A DNA stretch of 64,000 bases. Origin: Pseudomonadota bacterium (GTDB taxonomy: Bacteria; Myxococcota_A; UBA796; SXON01). The stretch lies in NCBI GenBank assembly GCA_030684355.1, contig JAUXTN010000210.1, forward strand, positions 106,734-170,733, read 5' to 3'. Within the stretch, counting starts at the first letter, position 1, and every line of letters starts with the position of its first letter. The position numbers and the translations under genes were made by a program. This document shows positions 20,996 through 29,917 of the stretch, piece by piece. Below the pieces are notes generated by a model. The model saw nothing but the letters and a program-made list of their open reading frames with translations, did no database searches and had not been told where the DNA came from.

Positions 20996-22933
20996 TCAGT
21001 CGCTCATCAAGAAGATGTTCGGCCGCACATCGTCCTCGTGCGTCCACTTCCAGTACTTCAAGAGGATCTGGTAGACGAGGATGCCGGTCTCGCCCTCGCC
21101 CCAGAGGAGGTAGCGGAACGCCTGCGTCATCGGGTTCTCGCGCGTGAGCCCCAGGAAGATGCTGATGGGATCGAGCTGCTCGCTGATGAACGCGACGGTG
21201 TTCGCGACGGCCACCGCGTTGTGGACGGTGATCCGGTAGTCGTCGCCGAGGCGCTGCACCCGGAGGGAGAGCGCGCTGTCGAAGTTGCTGCGGTCGGTGG
21301 CGAGCTCGACGTGGAGGAACGCCATCGGGCCCTGCACGGCGTAGTGCTTCTTGATCCGCGTCTTCACGCGGGAGTACGCGGTGTCGGCGTGCTTCACGGT
21401 GACGAAGTGGACCTTGCGGGGCCGCATCTCCTCCCAGAGCTTCTCGGACTCGGCGTTGACGAAGGTGAGCTTCTCGACCCGGAACTCGGTGGCGCGCCAG
21501 TAGCGGGACAACGCGCCGAGCAGCAGGACGGAGAAGATGAAGAACGACGCGATGATGATGCCGTCGGGCCGCTCGTACACGTTGTCGAAGAACGTGAACG
21601 CGAAGACCAGCGTGATGAGCGCGAAGGGGACGGCCCGCCACGCCGGCTTCCGCTCCGCCTTCGCCTCCGCCTTCACCGCGAGGGTGACCGCGATGGCGGC
21701 CGAGAGGAACAGCGCCAACACGCCGGTGGCGTAGGCACCGCCCTGGGCTTCGACCTCGGCGCCGAAGTAGATCGTCACCACGACGTTGATCGCGGTGATG
21801 ACGAGGATGAGCGGGCGGACGTAGCCGACCCACTGGGGCGCCATCCCGAAGCGCGGCAGGTACTTGGGGATGATGTTGAGGAGCGCCGCCATCGCCGATG
21901 CGCCCGCGAACCAGAGGATGAGGATCGTCGAGAGGTCGTAGACCGTGCCGAACACCGGGCCCAGGTAGTGGTGGGCGGTCCACGCGAGGGCGCGGCCGGC
22001 GGCCTCTCCGCCCGGGGTCCACGCGGACTCCGGGATGAGGAGCGTGGTGACGAGGCTCGACCCGATGAGCACGCCGCTCATGATCACCGCCGCGGTGAGC
22101 AGGAGCCGCTCGGTCGCGCGGATGCGGCCGAGGGGCGGGCCGGTCTTCGAGTCGGTCGGGCTGCCCCGGACGAGCGGCATGACGGTCACGCCAGTCTCGA
22201 AGCCGGAGAGGCCGAGCGCGAGCTTGGGGAAGGTGAGGAGCGCCAGGAGGGCGAGCGCGCTGGGATCGCCCTTGAGCTGGAGCGCCAGCTTCCAGTTCTC
22301 GAGGTACTCGGGATGCTGCGCGATCTCGTAGAGCCCGCGGCCGATCACGATCAGGTTGAGGAAGAGGTAGGGGACGGCGATCCACCCGGCGACGCCGATG
22401 GCCTCGCGGAAACCGCGCAGGAACACGACGCCGAGCATCACCAGGAGCCCGATCGTGAGCGGGACCTGGGCGTTGCCGAGCCAGTGCTCCAGCAGCGGGT
22501 TCTCGGTCACGTGGAGCGCGGCGTCCGCCGCGGAGAGGGTCATCGTGACGATGAAAGCCGTCGCCGCGAACCCGATGAGCCCGAGGATGAACAGCTTGCC
22601 GCGCCAGCCGGGCAGGAGCCGCTCCAGCATGGAGATCGAGCCCTGGCCCAGGTACGAGCGCTTGGCGACCTCGCGGTACATCGGGACCGCGCCGAAGAGC
22701 GTGACGAGCACGAGGATGGTCGTCGCGAGCGGCGCGAGCGCGCCCGCCGCCAGGAGCGCGATACCCGGCTGGTAGCCGAGGGTCGAGAAGTAGTCGACGC
22801 CGGTGAGCCAGAGGACCTTGTACCAGGGCCAGGTCTCTTCGTGCTGCTCGCCCTCGGAGCCGTGCCGCATCCACCGCGCGAGCGGCGTGGTGGGGGGGGG
22901 GCCTGAGGTTCCGGGGAGGGGCTCGGTTTGCAT
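20996..22933 (-). CDS. APC-superfamily permease
   Basis: 645 residues with about 12 membrane segments in the first 470, then a cytoplasmic C-terminal domain of about 170. The opening WLTGVDYFSTLGYQPGIALLAAG and the MYREVAKRSYLGQGSISM segment match a bacterial amino-acid/cation permease group of the APC superfamily. The substrate is not deducible. The ATG at 22933 has TACCCT 7 bases upstream and no ribosome site. Codons 11-14 contain a run of ten C, a possible slippage site. Confidence 0.8.
   Translation of the reverse strand: MQTEPLPGTSGPPPTTPLARWMRHGSEGEQHEETWPWYKVLWLTGVDYFSTLGYQPGIALLAAGALAPLATTILVLVTLFGAVPMYREVAKRSYLGQGSISMLERLLPGWRGKLFILGLIGFAATAFIVTMTLSAADAALHVTENPLLEHWLGNAQVPLTIGLLVMLGVVFLRGFREAIGVAGWIAVPYLFLNLIVIGRGLYEIAQHPEYLENWKLALQLKGDPSALALLALLTFPKLALGLSGFETGVTVMPLVRGSPTDSKTGPPLGRIRATERLLLTAAVIMSGVLIGSSLVTTLLIPESAWTPGGEAAGRALAWTAHHYLGPVFGTVYDLSTILILWFAGASAMAALLNIIPKYLPRFGMAPQWVGYVRPLILVITAINVVVTIYFGAEVEAQGGAYATGVLALFLSAAIAVTLAVKAEAKAERKPAWRAVPFALITLVFAFTFFDNVYERPDGIIIASFFIFSVLLLGALSRYWRATEFRVEKLTFVNAESEKLWEEMRPRKVHFVTVKHADTAYSRVKTRIKKHYAVQGPMAFLHVELATDRSNFDSALSLRVQRLGDDYRITVHNAVAVANTVAFISEQLDPISIFLGLTRENPMTQAFRYLLWGEGETGILVYQILLKYWKWTHEDDVRPNIFLMSD
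22892..22901. repeat. Homopolymer G10/C10 inside permease codons 11-14
   Basis: Ten consecutive G on the plus strand (ten C in the coding strand) inside the Pro-Pro-Pro stretch near the permease N-terminus. A one-base change would stop translation early. Such tracts are classic phase-variation sites in other bacteria. Confidence 0.8.
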
Positions 22934-22940
22934 CGGGCGC

Positions 22941-22946
22941 AGGGTA
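22941..22946 (-). promoter_or_regulatory. Putative -10 (TACCCT), leaderless start
   Basis: TACCCT on the minus strand, 7 bases before the permease ATG at 22933. No ribosome site is visible. Confidence 0.45.
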
Positions 22947-23003
22947 TCGCGCGCCCCCGTCGGCTGCCGTCGGGACGACAACCCACCTGCCGGGGGAAGG
23001 CTC

Positions 23004-23492
23004 CTACTCGCCCGTGGGCTCCCACGGCGCGGGCGGGATCGCGCGGATCACCCCGGCGTCCCAGGTGACCTCCGCCACGGTCTCGGCGACGAGCGCCGCC
23101 AGCGACGTGCAATAGCCGAGGCGCGCGGGGGCCCCGAACGAGGGGAATCGGGCGGTGCGCGTGTTGCACGCGGTGTCGACCCCGTGGTCGACCTTCGCCG
23201 CGATCCCGGCCCGGTAGCGCGCGGCGGCGGTCCGGAGCGCGTCGGTCGGCGGGCCGGTCGGGGAGGGGTCCCCGAGGAGCTCTCCGAGCACGAGCAGGCC
23301 CGCCGCGATGGCGCCGCAGGGGCCTTCGCCGGTGAGCCCGCCCTTGCGGAGCGCCTGGTAGCTGCCCGAGGGGAGCCCGAAGGTCTCCGCGAGCGCGATG
23401 CCGCAGGAGCGGTGGGGTGTCCGCACGCCGGCGTACAGCGCCTCCGCGCGGGTGCGGGCGGCGGCGACGTAGGCGGCGCGCGGATCGATCAC
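23004..23492 (-). CDS. C_GCAxxG_C_C-family redox protein
   Basis: 162 residues. Conserved Cys in SCGIALAETFGL, GPCGAIAAGLLVLGELLG, TACNTRTARF and LGYCTSLAALVAE follow the order of the C_GCAxxG_C_C family, small proteins thought to bind a metal or cluster. It is cytoplasmic, without a signal peptide. The GTG start at 23492 overlaps the upstream stop as GTGA, so it is translationally coupled to the gene before it. Confidence 0.65.
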   Translation of the reverse strand: MIDPRAAYVAAARTRAEALYAGVRTPHRSCGIALAETFGLPSGSYQALRKGGLTGEGPCGAIAAGLLVLGELLGDPSPTGPPTDALRTAAARYRAGIAAKVDHGVDTACNTRTARFPSFGAPARLGYCTSLAALVAETVAEVTWDAGVIRAIPPAPWEPTGE

Positions 23493-24055
23493 CGACCGCC
23501 CGGCTTCGGCGGCATTCCCTTCATCATCGGGCCGGGGCCCGCGGCCTTCGCGGGGCCTGCACCCGCGCCCGCCGTCACGGGGGCGCCCGCGGCGCCGATC
23601 ACCCAGTAGGGGCTCCCGGCGAGCTGGGTCTTGAGCTGGGTGATCTCGGCGGCGTGGAGCTCGAAGGTCTGCGGCTGGCCCGAGCGCTGGTCCATCTGGG
23701 TGGCGAACCAGCGCTCGCCCACCTTCGCCTTGTGCAGCATGAGGCCGCGGGGATCGTCATAGACGAGGACGAGATCCTTCGCGGTGAGCGGGCGGTTCGC
23801 GTCGGGGGGCGCCTCGGGCGGGGCCTCCACGACCTTCTTCGGCTCCTCGGGCTTCTTCGGGGCGGTGGCGTCGAGCACCTCTTCCAGCTCCCACTGCACC
23901 TCGAGGAGCTCGCCGCGCCGGACGGTGTCGATGTGGTCGCGCACCGTCGCGCCCTTCGGCCCGCTGGCGAGCGCGATGAGCTGCTGCTTCAAGGGTTCGC
24001 GCTCGGTGTGGGACGCCTTGCGGAGCCCATCGATCAGCCTGTCTACCTCTTCCAT
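23489..24055 (-). CDS. Hypothetical protein with Ala/Gly/Pro-rich tail
   Basis: 188 residues beginning MEEVDRLIDGLRKASHTER. The first 70 are helical and charged. A Pro/Glu linker follows, then a compact domain around LVLVYDDPRGLMLHKAKVGERWF. The last 35 residues are low-complexity Gly/Ala/Pro/Met. I do not recognise the family. The ATG at 24055 was chosen over an upstream ATG because a GGAG lies before it. It is first in a two-gene operon with the C_GCAxxG_C_C protein. Confidence 0.55.
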   Translation of the reverse strand: MEEVDRLIDGLRKASHTEREPLKQQLIALASGPKGATVRDHIDTVRRGELLEVQWELEEVLDATAPKKPEEPKKVVEAPPEAPPDANRPLTAKDLVLVYDDPRGLMLHKAKVGERWFATQMDQRSGQPQTFELHAAEITQLKTQLAGSPYWVIGAAGAPVTAGAGAGPAKAAGPGPMMKGMPPKPGGR

Positions 24056-24128
24056 CGGGAAGTCTCCGGTGCCTGGCCTCCTAACCCGAGCCATGGGCTC
24101 GCGGCAGCCCCGCTCGACGCCGGTGTGC

Positions 24129-24134
24129 TAGGCT
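24129..24134 (+). promoter_or_regulatory. Putative extended -10 (TGC-TAGGCT), leaderless start
   Basis: TAGGCT preceded by TGC, 8 bases before the ATG at 24143. No ribosome site is visible. Confidence 0.5.
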
Positions 24135-24142
24135 TCGCGACC

Positions 24143-25582
24143 ATGGACTTCCTCGACCGATTCGTCGAACGGCACCGCGATCGCCTCGTCGGCGTGGCCA
24201 CCACCGTGCGCCTCGCGCGGGGCGAGTTCCTCCTGCGCCGGGGCGAGCGCGGCGGCGACGTGTTCCGCGTGGCCGAGGGCGAGCTGGAGGTGATCGACAA
24301 CCGCACCCAGCCCGTCATCGTGCTCGACGTGCTCGGGCGCGGCAGCGTGGTGGGGGAGATGTCCTTCCTCGAGGACAGCGTCCGGAGCGCGGACGTGCGC
24401 GCGCCCGACGGCGCCATCTGCCAACGGTGGGAGCGGGGGGCGCTCTTGCGGCTGCTGGAGCAGGAGCCAACCTTCGCCGCCGATTTTTATCGGGTGCTCG
24501 CCGGCATGCTCCTCCACCGGCATCGCAGCTCCATGGCCTCCGCGGTGGTGGGTGCGCTGGGCGGCGGGGGGATCCCCCGGGGCCCGACGAACGAGCTCGC
24601 GGCCGCCGACGGGAAGGCCCTCGCGGACGCCCTGCGCGAGCGGCTCATGGAGATCGAGCCGCTCATCCGCCGCGATCGGGAGGCCGCGGAGCACGACCTC
24701 GGCGCCGCCCTGCACAACTTCGGGGCCGCGCTCGACGAGGCGCTCGCGCGGATGTCCGACGAGGACGGCCGCATCGCCGGCCAGGTCGTGACCCGCGAGC
24801 TGCACCCCTACGTGATGCGCTCGCACCTCGGCGAGCTCGCGCTCGATCGCGACGGTGACACCACCGGGGTCGCCGCCCCCATGGCCCACCTCCTCGCCAA
24901 CCGCCCGGCAGGGGACGGGCCCCTCGGCGAGCTCCTCGACGCCTGGCTGCTGGGGCTGCCGACCGCGCGCGGCTTCCGGGAGCGCGGCGCGCTCACGCTC
25001 GAGCTGGTGCTGGAGTCCCTGCCGCCCGAGCCGCCGCTACGCCTCCTCGCCGTGAACTCCGGCGGCGGGCTCGTGCCTGCCCTCCTCGCGCAGCTCGGCG
25101 GCCGGATGCCCGGCGAGGTCACCTGCATCGACGGAAACCGGGCGACCCTCACCGCGGTCGAGTCCGCCGCCACCGGTCGGGCGCGCGACCTGAGGCTCCG
25201 CCTCCTGCAGGAGGATCTCGTCCAGCTCTGCCTCGGCCGCTCGACCATCCGCCATGCGCCCCAGCAGGTCGTCGTGCTCGACGGGCTGGTCGAGTACCTG
25301 CCCGAGCGGCTCGTCGCCTCGTTGTTGCGCTGGGCCCGCGGCGCCCTCGCGCCCGGCGGCACGTTGGTGGTGAACGCGCTCCTGCCCTCGGCGGATGACG
25401 CCGTGTTTCGCCACGTCCTCTCCTGGCCGCTCGTGCGGCTCCACCCCAACGCCTTGAACCGCCTCCTCCAGGGCGCGGGGTTCGCGGACACCAAGGTGTA
25501 CGAGGTCGCGACGGCCGGACTCGTGGGCGTCGCGCGGCAAGCTCCGACCCCTCCGAACGCTCCCGACAAGCAGCGGTTGTGA
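24143..25582 (+). CDS. Cyclic-nucleotide-binding domain fused to a methyltransferase-like domain
   Basis: 479 residues. Residues 1-130 are a CRP-type cNMP-binding barrel (GEFLLRRGERGGDVFRVAEG; phosphate cassette region GSVVGEMSFLEDSVRSADVRA). About 150-280 is a helical linker. About 290-470 is a SAM-methyltransferase-like Rossmann domain (LLAVNSGGGLVPALLAQLG, CIDGNRATL, VVLDGLVEYLP). There is no DNA-binding HTH. A small nucleotide may therefore control a methyl transfer in the cytoplasm. The ATG at 24143 has a leaderless-type promoter. Confidence 0.75.
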   Translation: MDFLDRFVERHRDRLVGVATTVRLARGEFLLRRGERGGDVFRVAEGELEVIDNRTQPVIVLDVLGRGSVVGEMSFLEDSVRSADVRAPDGAICQRWERGALLRLLEQEPTFAADFYRVLAGMLLHRHRSSMASAVVGALGGGGIPRGPTNELAAADGKALADALRERLMEIEPLIRRDREAAEHDLGAALHNFGAALDEALARMSDEDGRIAGQVVTRELHPYVMRSHLGELALDRDGDTTGVAAPMAHLLANRPAGDGPLGELLDAWLLGLPTARGFRERGALTLELVLESLPPEPPLRLLAVNSGGGLVPALLAQLGGRMPGEVTCIDGNRATLTAVESAATGRARDLRLRLLQEDLVQLCLGRSTIRHAPQQVVVLDGLVEYLPERLVASLLRWARGALAPGGTLVVNALLPSADDAVFRHVLSWPLVRLHPNALNRLLQGAGFADTKVYEVATAGLVGVARQAPTPPNAPDKQRL

Positions 25583-25605
25583 AACGGGCCGGAATGGCGT
25601 AGGGT
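25577..25605 (+). promoter_or_regulatory. Promoter of the lipoprotein/FHA-ABC operon
   Basis: TTGTGA (25577-25582), 17 bases, TAGGGT (25600-25605). It lies over the stop codon of the preceding gene and about 58 bases before the ATG at 25663. Confidence 0.5.
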
Positions 25606-25662
25606 TGCGCGCCCCTCACCGTGCGCGTATTTCGCGCGGCGGGCCCGCTCCTGGAGTTCCGC

Positions 25663-26514
25663 ATGCTCACGAAGACCTTGATCCTGGTGTTGGCGCTCTC
25701 CGGCTGCAGCGGGGAGACCGCCCCCGAGACCCCCCCGGCGACCCCCGAAGGGGTGGGTGGCCCTCCGGACACCACGCCCGCGCCGCCGCCGCCGACGATC
25801 GCGATCGCCGACCTGCAGGCGCAGGCCGAGAACATCGCGCTCGTGCCCTCCCCCGCGGAGATGCAGCGCGCGCTCGAGAAGGCCGGCATCGCGAGCGGCA
25901 TCGACAAGCTCGTGAAGGAGCGGGACTTCAAGATGGACGTCGAGAACAAGGACATCGTCGCCGTGCGCACGGGCGTCCTCCTCGCCGACGCCCTCCTCAC
26001 CGTGAAGGACGCCCCGAACGAGCAGCTCGTCGCGCGCCTGGAGAAGGTGAAGATCGGCATGAACGCGCTCGGCGCGGGCCCCGACATCGCCGCGACGATC
26101 GACGAGCTGAACAACAAGATCAAGAACGAGGTCGCCTCGCGGGACGAGCTCCTTCGCGAGCTCGACGAGCTCCACGGCGCCATCCTCCCGGAGATCAAGT
26201 TCGAAGCCGGGGAGCGCGCCATCCCGCTGATCCAGGCCGGGAGCTGGCTCGAGGGGTCGAACCTCGTCTCCGAGGCCATCCTCACCGCCGGCAAGCCCGA
26301 GGCCGCCAACTCTCTGCTGCGCCAGCCGCAGATCGCCGGGTACTTCCTGAAGTACGTGCAGGTCCAGGGCGCCGACAAGGCCCCGGCCGAGGTGCTCGGG
26401 CAGCTCGAGACCACGCTCAAGAAGCTCCAGGAGATCGCGTCGAAGCCCGTCCTCACCGCCGAGGACGTGACCGAGGTCAAGGCCCAGACCACCGCCGTCC
26501 TCGCGCTTCTTTAA
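25663..26514 (+). CDS. Helical lipoprotein of unknown function
   Basis: 283 residues with signal peptide and lipobox LALSGC (Cys14), a Pro/Thr linker to about residue 45, then an amphipathic, largely helical domain. A GGAG lies 6 bases before the ATG, so I prefer this start to the in-frame GTG at 25621. The stop is 9 bases from the next gene. Its position before an FHA-ABC transporter suggests an envelope partner, but no family is recognised. Confidence 0.65.
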   Translation: MLTKTLILVLALSGCSGETAPETPPATPEGVGGPPDTTPAPPPPTIAIADLQAQAENIALVPSPAEMQRALEKAGIASGIDKLVKERDFKMDVENKDIVAVRTGVLLADALLTVKDAPNEQLVARLEKVKIGMNALGAGPDIAATIDELNNKIKNEVASRDELLRELDELHGAILPEIKFEAGERAIPLIQAGSWLEGSNLVSEAILTAGKPEAANSLLRQPQIAGYFLKYVQVQGADKAPAEVLGQLETTLKKLQEIASKPVLTAEDVTEVKAQTTAVLALL

Positions 26515-26523
26515 GGAGTCCGC

Positions 26524-26940
26524 ATGCTCTCTCTCCTCTCTGCCGCGCTCCTCGCGTCCGCTCCCGCCCTCGCCGACGAGGAATCCGCGGAGACCTGCCT
26601 CCACACGAAGATCTGGGATGGCTACACCAAGGGCTTCCAGGTCCGTAGCCAGGTCAACACCACGCTCGGCACCGGCGAGCACCGCGTGTACCTCATCACG
26701 CTCTACGCGGGGAACCAGTACAAGTTCCTGGCGTGTGGCGACGAGAACTCGGCCAACCTCGACCTCGTCGTCTACGATGCGCAAGGCAACGTGATCCTCA
26801 CCGACACGTCGAACGACCGCGAGCCGCAGGTGACGTTCACCCCCACGCAGACCGACACGTTCTACCTCGCGGTCTACGGGGCGCGGCTGAACGACTCGGG
26901 GAAGAAGGCCGGGGTCTCCACCGCGGTGACCTTCAAGTAG
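26524..26940 (+). CDS. Periplasmic PPC-like beta-sandwich protein
   Basis: 138 residues with a cleavable signal peptide (ending APALADE). The core VYLITLYAGNQYKFLACGDEN, LDLVVYDAQGNVI and VTFTPTQTDTFYLAVYGA follows the strand pattern of the bacterial pre-peptidase C-terminal (PPC) domain. Such domains occur alone in secreted proteins and bind substrates or partners. A strong TAAGGAG ribosome site precedes the ATG. It is the middle gene of a three-gene operon. Confidence 0.65.
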   Translation: MLSLLSAALLASAPALADEESAETCLHTKIWDGYTKGFQVRSQVNTTLGTGEHRVYLITLYAGNQYKFLACGDENSANLDLVVYDAQGNVILTDTSNDREPQVTFTPTQTDTFYLAVYGARLNDSGKKAGVSTAVTFK

Positions 26941-26941
26941 C

Positions 26942-29461
26942 GTGTCCGAGCCCCAGCTCGCGGCCCGGTTCCAGGAGGTCCTGCTCGCGCGGGACGTGAC
27001 GCTCGCGCCCGACATGGTGCGGCGCTCCGCGGATCTCGTGCGCCTCCTGCTGCGGGTCGCGGCGCCGAGCGGCGAGGAGGTCGCGGGCGTGGTGCCGGCG
27101 GTCTGCGCCGCCGTGTCCCGGCGAACTGGGCTGCATCCGGACGAAGCCGCCGAGCTGGTCGCGCTCGCCGCGGCCCCCGAGTTCCGCGGCGTGGTCGATG
27201 TCCACGAGGTGGACGCCTTCGTCGGGCGCTTCGGCGCGCTCGCCGGGCGTCGGCTCCAGGACGAGGACGCCGCCTCGCTCGACCTGCGGGGCTTCGCGGC
27301 GACGTACGGGCCCGAGGAGGCCCTCCGGTTCGTCGACGCGTTGTTGATCGTGCTGGCGCCCGACGGTGTCCTCCCGCCGGGCGCGTCCCGCCGGGTCGAG
27401 GCCGCCGCGGAGGAGCTGGGCGTCGATCCGGTGCTGCTCTCGGCGCTCCTGCGCCGGCGGGACAGTGGTGCCGAGGACCGCACCTGGCCGCTCAGGGGAG
27501 AGCGGCTGCGGATCGGCCGCTCGCCGGGCGCGGACATCGTGCTCCTCGACCCCCAGGTCGCGCTGCGCCACGCCGATCTCGTGGCGTCCGCGGGCCGGTG
27601 GCGCGTGGTGGACGGCGAGAGCGGGCGCCCGACGGTGCTCAACGGCCGCCCGGTCTCCTCGGCGCCGCTGACCGGGGACGAGGAGCTGCGCATCGGCCCC
27701 TACGTGCTGCGGATCGATCTCGTGGCCGGCACGGTGACGGCGCGGAACGAGCGGGCCTTCACCGCGCTCTCCGCCCGCCGCCTCACGCGGCAGATCGGCG
27801 AGGTCTCGCTCCTCGACGACGCGAGCTTCACCGTCTTCGCGGGCGAGGTCATCGCGATGGTCGGCCCCTCGGGCGCCGGCAAGACCACCCTGCTCAACGC
27901 GATCGCGGGCGTGACCGCCGCGGACAGCGGCGCGGTGCTGCTCGACGGCGCGGACTTCCACGCGCTGCTCGCGGTGGACCGCTCCCGCATCGGGGTCGTC
28001 CCGCAGGACGACATCGTGCTGCCCGAGCTCACCGTCGAGGAGAGCCTGTTCTACTCGGGGCGCCTGCGGTTCTCCCGCGCGGTGGACGACGCCACGCTCC
28101 GCCTCGAGGTGGACCGCGTGCTCGGGGAGCTCGGCATCCCGCACATCCGCGGCTCGCGCATCGGGGACGCCGTGCGGCGCGGCATCTCCGGCGGCCAGCG
28201 CAAGCGCGTCAACCTCGGCCAGGAGCTCCTCACCCGGTCGACCCGCGTGTTGTTCCTCGACGAGCCCACCTCCGGCCTCGACCCCCGCGCAGCGCAGGAC
28301 ATCGTGCGGCTCGTGCGCCAGCTCGCGGACCGCGGCCGCATCGTGTTCCTCGTCACCCACGACCTCTCGCCGCAGGTCATGGCCCAGGTCGACCACCTCC
28401 TCGTGCTCGCGCCGGGCGGCCGCGTCGCCTGGTTCGGCCCCCCCGACGAGGCCTGCGTGTACTTCGCGGTCCCGACGCCGGACGCCATCTTCAACCGCTT
28501 CCAGGAGAAGACCCCCGCGGAGTGGGGGGAGGCCTACCGCCAGAGCCGCGAGTTCCGCACGTGGGTGCGCACCCGCGAGGCCCTCCTGGAGCTCGGGCTG
28601 CGGCCCGACGCCCCGGACGAGGCCCAGGCCGAGCCGCCCACCCCGCCCTCGATGGGGGCCCAGCTCCGCACCCTCGTCGAGCGGTACGGCCGCACGAAGC
28701 TGCGCGACCGCACCGGCCTCTGGGTGCTCGCCGCCCAGCCGCCGTTCCTCGCGCTCGTCATGGCGGTGGTGTTCCCGAAGCCCACCTCCTCGATGTTGTT
28801 CATGCTCTCGCTCTCCTGCCTCTGGTTCGGCATGAGCGTCTCCGTCCGCGAGCTCATCAGCGACCGCGTGGTGTGGCGGCGGGAGCGGCGCGTCGGCGTC
28901 CAGGTCGGCGCGTACGTCGGCAGCAAGCTCCTCGTGCTCGGCTTCGTCTCCGTGGTGCAGTGCTGCTTCCTGGCCGCGCTGGCCTGGGGCATGTTCGGGC
29001 TCGGCGAGTACGGCTTCAACCCGCTCGCGCTCATGGGCGTGGCGTCGCTGACCGGCCTCACCGGGATGACGCTCGGACTGTTCGTCTCCGGGCTCTTCTC
29101 GTCGTCGGAGGCCGCGGTCGGCACGCTCCCGCTGCTGCTCATCCCGCAGATCACGTTCTCGTCGCTGCTGGTCGGCCTGCGCGACATGTCGCCGGCGGCC
29201 CGCGCGCTGACGTGGCTCGATCCGCAGCGCTACGCGTTCGACGCCACGTTGAAGGTGGGGGCGAAGCTGGCGAAGGCGTCGCGCGTCCCCGGCGAGTGGG
29301 CAGTCCAGAGCATGATCGGCCCGCTCTACGAGCTCGGCCTCAAGGGCGCCGACGCCGACGACCTCGGGCTCTCGCTCCCGGTCCTCTGCGCGGCGCTCAT
29401 CGGCTTCTCGACCCTCTTCGCCGTGGGCGCGTTCGGGGCGGTCGCGCGGCGGAAAGAGTAG
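26942..29461 (+). CDS. TerB-like/FHA/ABC transporter, ABCG-type half-transporter
   Basis: 839 residues. A helical N-terminus contains a TerB-like segment (about 125-172). An FHA domain follows (about 185-255: IGRSPGADIVLLDP, later LNGRPV), which reads phosphothreonine. The ABC domain has Walker A GPSGAGKTT (308-316), signature SGGQRKRV, Walker B VLFLDEP and the H-loop THD. About 590-830 is an ABC-2 membrane domain with six segments. Transport may thus be controlled by Ser/Thr kinases. The GTG start lies 1 base after the previous stop. The substrate is unknown. Confidence 0.85.
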   Translation: MSEPQLAARFQEVLLARDVTLAPDMVRRSADLVRLLLRVAAPSGEEVAGVVPAVCAAVSRRTGLHPDEAAELVALAAAPEFRGVVDVHEVDAFVGRFGALAGRRLQDEDAASLDLRGFAATYGPEEALRFVDALLIVLAPDGVLPPGASRRVEAAAEELGVDPVLLSALLRRRDSGAEDRTWPLRGERLRIGRSPGADIVLLDPQVALRHADLVASAGRWRVVDGESGRPTVLNGRPVSSAPLTGDEELRIGPYVLRIDLVAGTVTARNERAFTALSARRLTRQIGEVSLLDDASFTVFAGEVIAMVGPSGAGKTTLLNAIAGVTAADSGAVLLDGADFHALLAVDRSRIGVVPQDDIVLPELTVEESLFYSGRLRFSRAVDDATLRLEVDRVLGELGIPHIRGSRIGDAVRRGISGGQRKRVNLGQELLTRSTRVLFLDEPTSGLDPRAAQDIVRLVRQLADRGRIVFLVTHDLSPQVMAQVDHLLVLAPGGRVAWFGPPDEACVYFAVPTPDAIFNRFQEKTPAEWGEAYRQSREFRTWVRTREALLELGLRPDAPDEAQAEPPTPPSMGAQLRTLVERYGRTKLRDRTGLWVLAAQPPFLALVMAVVFPKPTSSMLFMLSLSCLWFGMSVSVRELISDRVVWRRERRVGVQVGAYVGSKLLVLGFVSVVQCCFLAALAWGMFGLGEYGFNPLALMGVASLTGLTGMTLGLFVSGLFSSSEAAVGTLPLLLIPQITFSSLLVGLRDMSPAARALTWLDPQRYAFDATLKVGAKLAKASRVPGEWAVQSMIGPLYELGLKGADADDLGLSLPVLCAALIGFSTLFAVGAFGAVARRKE

Positions 29462-29480
29462 CCGACCCCTCGTTCTCGGG

Positions 29481-29495
29481 GCGGCGAAGCGCCGC
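29481..29495. terminator. Short hairpin between convergent genes
   Basis: GCGGCG-AAG-CGCCGC in the 39-base gap between the ABC transporter and the convergent small gene. It is a 6-bp stem, weak as a terminator without a T-run. Confidence 0.3.
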
Positions 29496-29500
29496 GTGCT

Positions 29501-29779
29501 TCAGTGGTGCGCGGCCGGGAAGCGGAGCTCGTCCTTCGCGACGGGCTTCGTGTCGGTGCGCAGGTACACGTCTCCGTCGACGTCCACCCGCTCGATCGCG
29601 TAGCCGCGCTCGCCGTGGTGGGCGGGGCCCGCGTAGGTCAACAGCGAGTGCCCGTCCGCGAGCCAGGTCAGGGCGGTGGCGCGATCGATGACGCGCTCGG
29701 TCGTGTGCTTGAAGCGCACCCGCAGCGACTTGACCTGCCCGTCCGCGAGCTCGGCGCCAACCACTTCTACATCCGCCAT
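29501..29779 (-). CDS. Small protein resembling DUF3892
   Basis: 92 residues, cytoplasmic. The order of a short strand, DRATALTWLADGHSLLTYAG, a central strand pair and VYLRTDTKPVAKDEL resembles DUF3892 proteins (…yLRT… near the C-terminus). No function is known for that family. A GGGTTAGCAG element lies about 30 bases upstream, like other putative promoters here. Confidence 0.55.
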   Translation of the reverse strand: MADVEVVGAELADGQVKSLRVRFKHTTERVIDRATALTWLADGHSLLTYAGPAHHGERGYAIERVDVDGDVYLRTDTKPVAKDELRFPAAHH

Positions 29780-29917
29780 CACGCACCCTGGGTGCGCCGC
29801 TGCTAACCCGGCCACGGGTGGCGTCGCCAGCTCCGCGGGCACGTCCGGGGCGCGTCGGAGGGGTTCACAAATGCTGACGCGCACGGGCTCGTCGCGCCGG
29901 ATAGGCGGCGATGGCCC

